A stretch of 8,031 nt of DNA from Methanobacteriaceae archaeon (GTDB lineage Archaea > Methanobacteriota > Methanobacteria > Methanobacteriales > Methanobacteriaceae): assembly GCA_030681145.1 (NCBI GenBank), contig JAUXXK010000317.1:1-8031 (forward strand), in the 5' to 3' direction. A program made the position numbers and the translations under genes. Below are positions 6,555-8,031 of this stretch, in pieces (the stretch's first letter is position 1; each line of letters starts with the position of its first letter). A model generated the notes under the pieces. The model searched no databases, was not told the origin of the DNA, and worked only from the letters and a program-made list of their open reading frames with translations.

Positions 6555-7754
6555 ATGTTCTCCGAAGTACCGGTAAAATATTACAAAGGCACACACCGTG
6601 CTATAAACCCTTCTCAAACTATTTCTAAGGTTGAAAATAAATTAAAAAAAGCCGGAGTTACCAGAGTTACCGAAATAACTCATTTAGATCGAATAGGAAT
6701 ACCAGTATATTCCGCAATTAGGCCATCAGCCCAAGACGGAGCAGTTAGTATTTACGCCGGAAAAGGTGCCACTAAAAATCAAGCTAAAGCTTCTGCCATG
6801 ATGGAAGCTTTTGAAAGATATTCAGCTGAAAAGCAGAGCATAGATCAGGATAAAATAATTAAAGGAACATTTAATGAGATGGAAAATGCACTAAAGCCAT
6901 CTTCTCTTATTTTACCTCGCAGATTACAAAAAAACCCCGAAGAAACAAGGTTAGAATGGATCGAATCTATAAATATTAAGACAGAAGAAAAAATTTTAAT
7001 TCCTGCCAATGCAGTTTATCATCCATACCAAACTGATGAAGAATCTCATATTTTTAAATCAAATACCAATGGTTTAGCTTCGGGCAATATAATTGAAGAA
7101 GCAGTTTTCCATGGTATGACCGAAGTAATTGAAAGAGACGCTTGGAGTCTATTTGAAACATATAAGAAGCGGGTAGAAATTAATGCATCTCAATCAGATA
7201 ATTCAATTATAACAGATATTTTAAAGAGATTTCATGATGTTGGAATAGATATCAAACTTATAGACTTAACAGCAGATATTTCAGTTCATACCGTAGCAGC
7301 AGTCGCAGATGATACAGTTTTAAAAGATCCTGCCCTGCTCACAATGGGGGTTGGAACTCATTTAGATCCTGAAATAGCTGTTATAAGGGCTTTAACAGAA
7401 GTAGCCCAAAGTAGAGCAACACAAATCCACGGAACAAGAGAAGACACCGTTCGGGCCACTTTCATGCGCAAAGCAGGATACGAAAGAATGAAAAGAATCA
7501 ACAGCCATTGGTTTGGCGAGACCGAGCAATCAATTAACATAAAAAGTATGAAAAACAGATGCTCCTCCTCATTTAAGAAAGATATTGAAATCACCATTAA
7601 ACAACTCCAAAAATGTGGTATTGAAGATGTTTTATTTGTTGATTTAACCCGAAAAGAAGTTGGAATTCCAGTAGCAAGAATTATAATACCGGGACTAGAA
7701 GTTATGGCCATAGACCCCGATAGAATTGGAGATAGAGTGTGTAAAATTATTTAA
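6555..7754 (+). CDS. ycaO: YcaO protein for McrA-glycine thioamidation
   Basis: ATP-dependent YcaO enzyme of 399 residues. In methanogens this type works with TfuA to convert a backbone amide of an active-site glycine in McrA (methyl-coenzyme M reductase) to thioglycine by phosphorylating the amide and letting sulfide attack. Three ATP/Mg-binding stretches are visible: GKGATKNQAKASAMMEAFER (69-88), the segment from SNTNGLASGN (169) to EVIERDAW (190-197), and RALTEVAQSR (278-287). Acidic residues in them, such as E84, E87, E190, E193 and E282, are candidate nucleotide/metal ligands. The C-terminus lacks the PxPxP tail of azoline-forming YcaO enzymes. The assignment rests mainly on the tfuA start that follows. 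GTGAT at 6548-6552 supports the ATG. The gene may be read from its own promoter or from the M50 gene. Confidence 0.9.
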   Translation: MFSEVPVKYYKGTHRAINPSQTISKVENKLKKAGVTRVTEITHLDRIGIPVYSAIRPSAQDGAVSIYAGKGATKNQAKASAMMEAFERYSAEKQSIDQDKIIKGTFNEMENALKPSSLILPRRLQKNPEETRLEWIESINIKTEEKILIPANAVYHPYQTDEESHIFKSNTNGLASGNIIEEAVFHGMTEVIERDAWSLFETYKKRVEINASQSDNSIITDILKRFHDVGIDIKLIDLTADISVHTVAAVADDTVLKDPALLTMGVGTHLDPEIAVIRALTEVAQSRATQIHGTREDTVRATFMRKAGYERMKRINSHWFGETEQSINIKSMKNRCSSSFKKDIEITIKQLQKCGIEDVLFVDLTRKEVGIPVARIIIPGLEVMAIDPDRIGDRVCKII

Positions 7755-7764
7755 AATAATTTTA
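7742..7764. repeat. 23-bp near-perfect palindrome over the ycaO stop
   Basis: TAAAATTATTT (7742-7752) and AAATAATTTTA (7754-7764) are perfect inverted copies about one central base and include the TAA stop. It is made only of A and T, so a hairpin would be weak. It may be a simple consequence of base composition, or part of a 3' end signal with the T-rich tract that follows. Confidence 0.4.
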
Positions 7765-7795
7765 TGATAACAAATCAATATTATAAACTATCTCA

Positions 7796-7812
7796 TTTCT
7801 ATTTTTCTTCTT
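7796..7812 (+). terminator. candidate T-rich terminator after ycaO
   Basis: TTTCTATTTTTCTTCTT lies about 42 nt after the ycaO stop, and a second T run is at 7845-7851. Either could end transcription in archaea. If so, tfuA depends on its own promoter. Nothing else is evident in the 206-nt gap 7755-7960. Confidence 0.4.
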
Positions 7813-7923
7813 CAGTTATTATTAGGGAATTATAATAGCTCACATTTTTTTACTTCATAGAATTTATTGAATAATCATTCTTTTAAAAATTATCCAATTG
7901 AAATATATTAATCAAAAATGATA

Positions 7924-7942
7924 AAAAAAATATATATTTAAG
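7924..7942 (+). promoter_or_regulatory. candidate promoter of tfuA
   Basis: An A-run followed by TATATATTTA (7931-7940) forms a good BRE/TATA-like element. Initiation about 25 nt downstream would fall close to the tfuA ATG at 7961, so the mRNA would have a very short or no leader. A GTG at 7952-7954 is a weak SD-like match that would be useful only if initiation were further upstream, for example from AAATATATTAATC near 7901. Confidence 0.45.
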
Positions 7943-7960
7943 CTGCAAGTTGTGGGAAAA

Positions 7961-8031
7961 ATGTCAGAAAAAAAAATAATTGTTTTCACAGGACCTTCAA
8001 TGAGTATGGAAGAGGCATCTAATATTCTTAA
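7961..8031 (+). CDS. tfuA: TfuA-like protein, 5' end only
   Basis: The window holds only the first 23 codons plus two bases, cut by the right edge. The peptide MSEKKIIVFTGPSMSMEEAS carries the hydrophobic strand and TGPS motif expected at the N-terminus of TfuA proteins, where it is usually followed by the catalytic core. TfuA is the known partner of YcaO in thioamidation of McrA, thought to help deliver sulfur. Its position after ycaO supports the call. It is separated by 206 nt and appears to have its own promoter. The short visible stretch limits confidence. Confidence 0.75.
   Translation, partial: MSEKKIIVFTGPSMSMEEASNIL

Noticed and set aside
7358..7711. Minus-strand frame over the end of ycaO
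   Set aside because: It is antisense to conserved YcaO sequence and shows no motif or convincing SD.
7764..7835. 23-residue open frame after ycaO
   Set aside because: There is no SD, the start lies in the AT palindrome, and the peptide has no recognisable feature.

Overview
This AT-rich window looks like a methanogenic archaeon, most likely of the Methanobacteriales and plausibly Methanobacterium. Three things point there: a YcaO gene of the McrA-glycine thioamidation type followed by the first codons of its TfuA partner, an archaeal class III signal-peptide pilin next to an archaeal TadC/GspF membrane protein, and archaeal-style signals (TATA boxes, oligo-T terminators, Shine-Dalgarno sites of the GGAGGTGAT type). 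The order is an inference from gene content and base composition. The genus is a guess.

Layout. Positions 69-2958 are four genes on the minus strand. In transcription order they are a HIT-family protein, an M24 Xaa-Pro dipeptidase, a TadC/GspF pilus-assembly membrane protein and a small class III signal-peptide pilin. The last two form a tight pair, with the pilin SD overlapping the TadC stop codon. Oligo-T tracts and TATA-like boxes suggest that the HIT and peptidase genes and the pilus pair are separate units. A 183-nt AT-rich divergent intergenic region follows (2959-3141). From 3142 everything is on the plus strand: an iron-containing alcohol dehydrogenase whose end overlaps a soluble two-PAS HisKA_2 sensor histidine kinase by 11 nt, a likely terminator, an M50 site-2-type membrane protease, the McrA-type YcaO, and after a 206-nt gap with its own promoter signal the start of tfuA, cut by the window edge.

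How the genes work together. YcaO and TfuA are a known pair that installs thioglycine in the McrA subunit of methyl-coenzyme M reductase. TadC and the class III pilin belong to an archaeal type IV pilus-like machine whose ATPase and prepilin peptidase are not in the window. The dehydrogenase and kinase are translationally linked, but no response regulator is present, so the signal output is unknown.

Start-codon points. The HIT gene has no ATG, GTG or TTG at its expected start. A strong SD (AAGGAGG) is followed at the right distance by ACG, and the reading frame upstream of the internal GTG encodes a convincing HIT N-terminus. The GTG start one might choose for the pilin lies inside its own SD, so the real start is the ATG nine bases downstream. 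I see no RNA gene, CRISPR array, insertion sequence or clear horizontal-transfer signature. No gene-free stretch exceeds 300 bases. I did not find a convincing wholly new system; the HIT start codon and the dehydrogenase-kinase coupling are the best leads.
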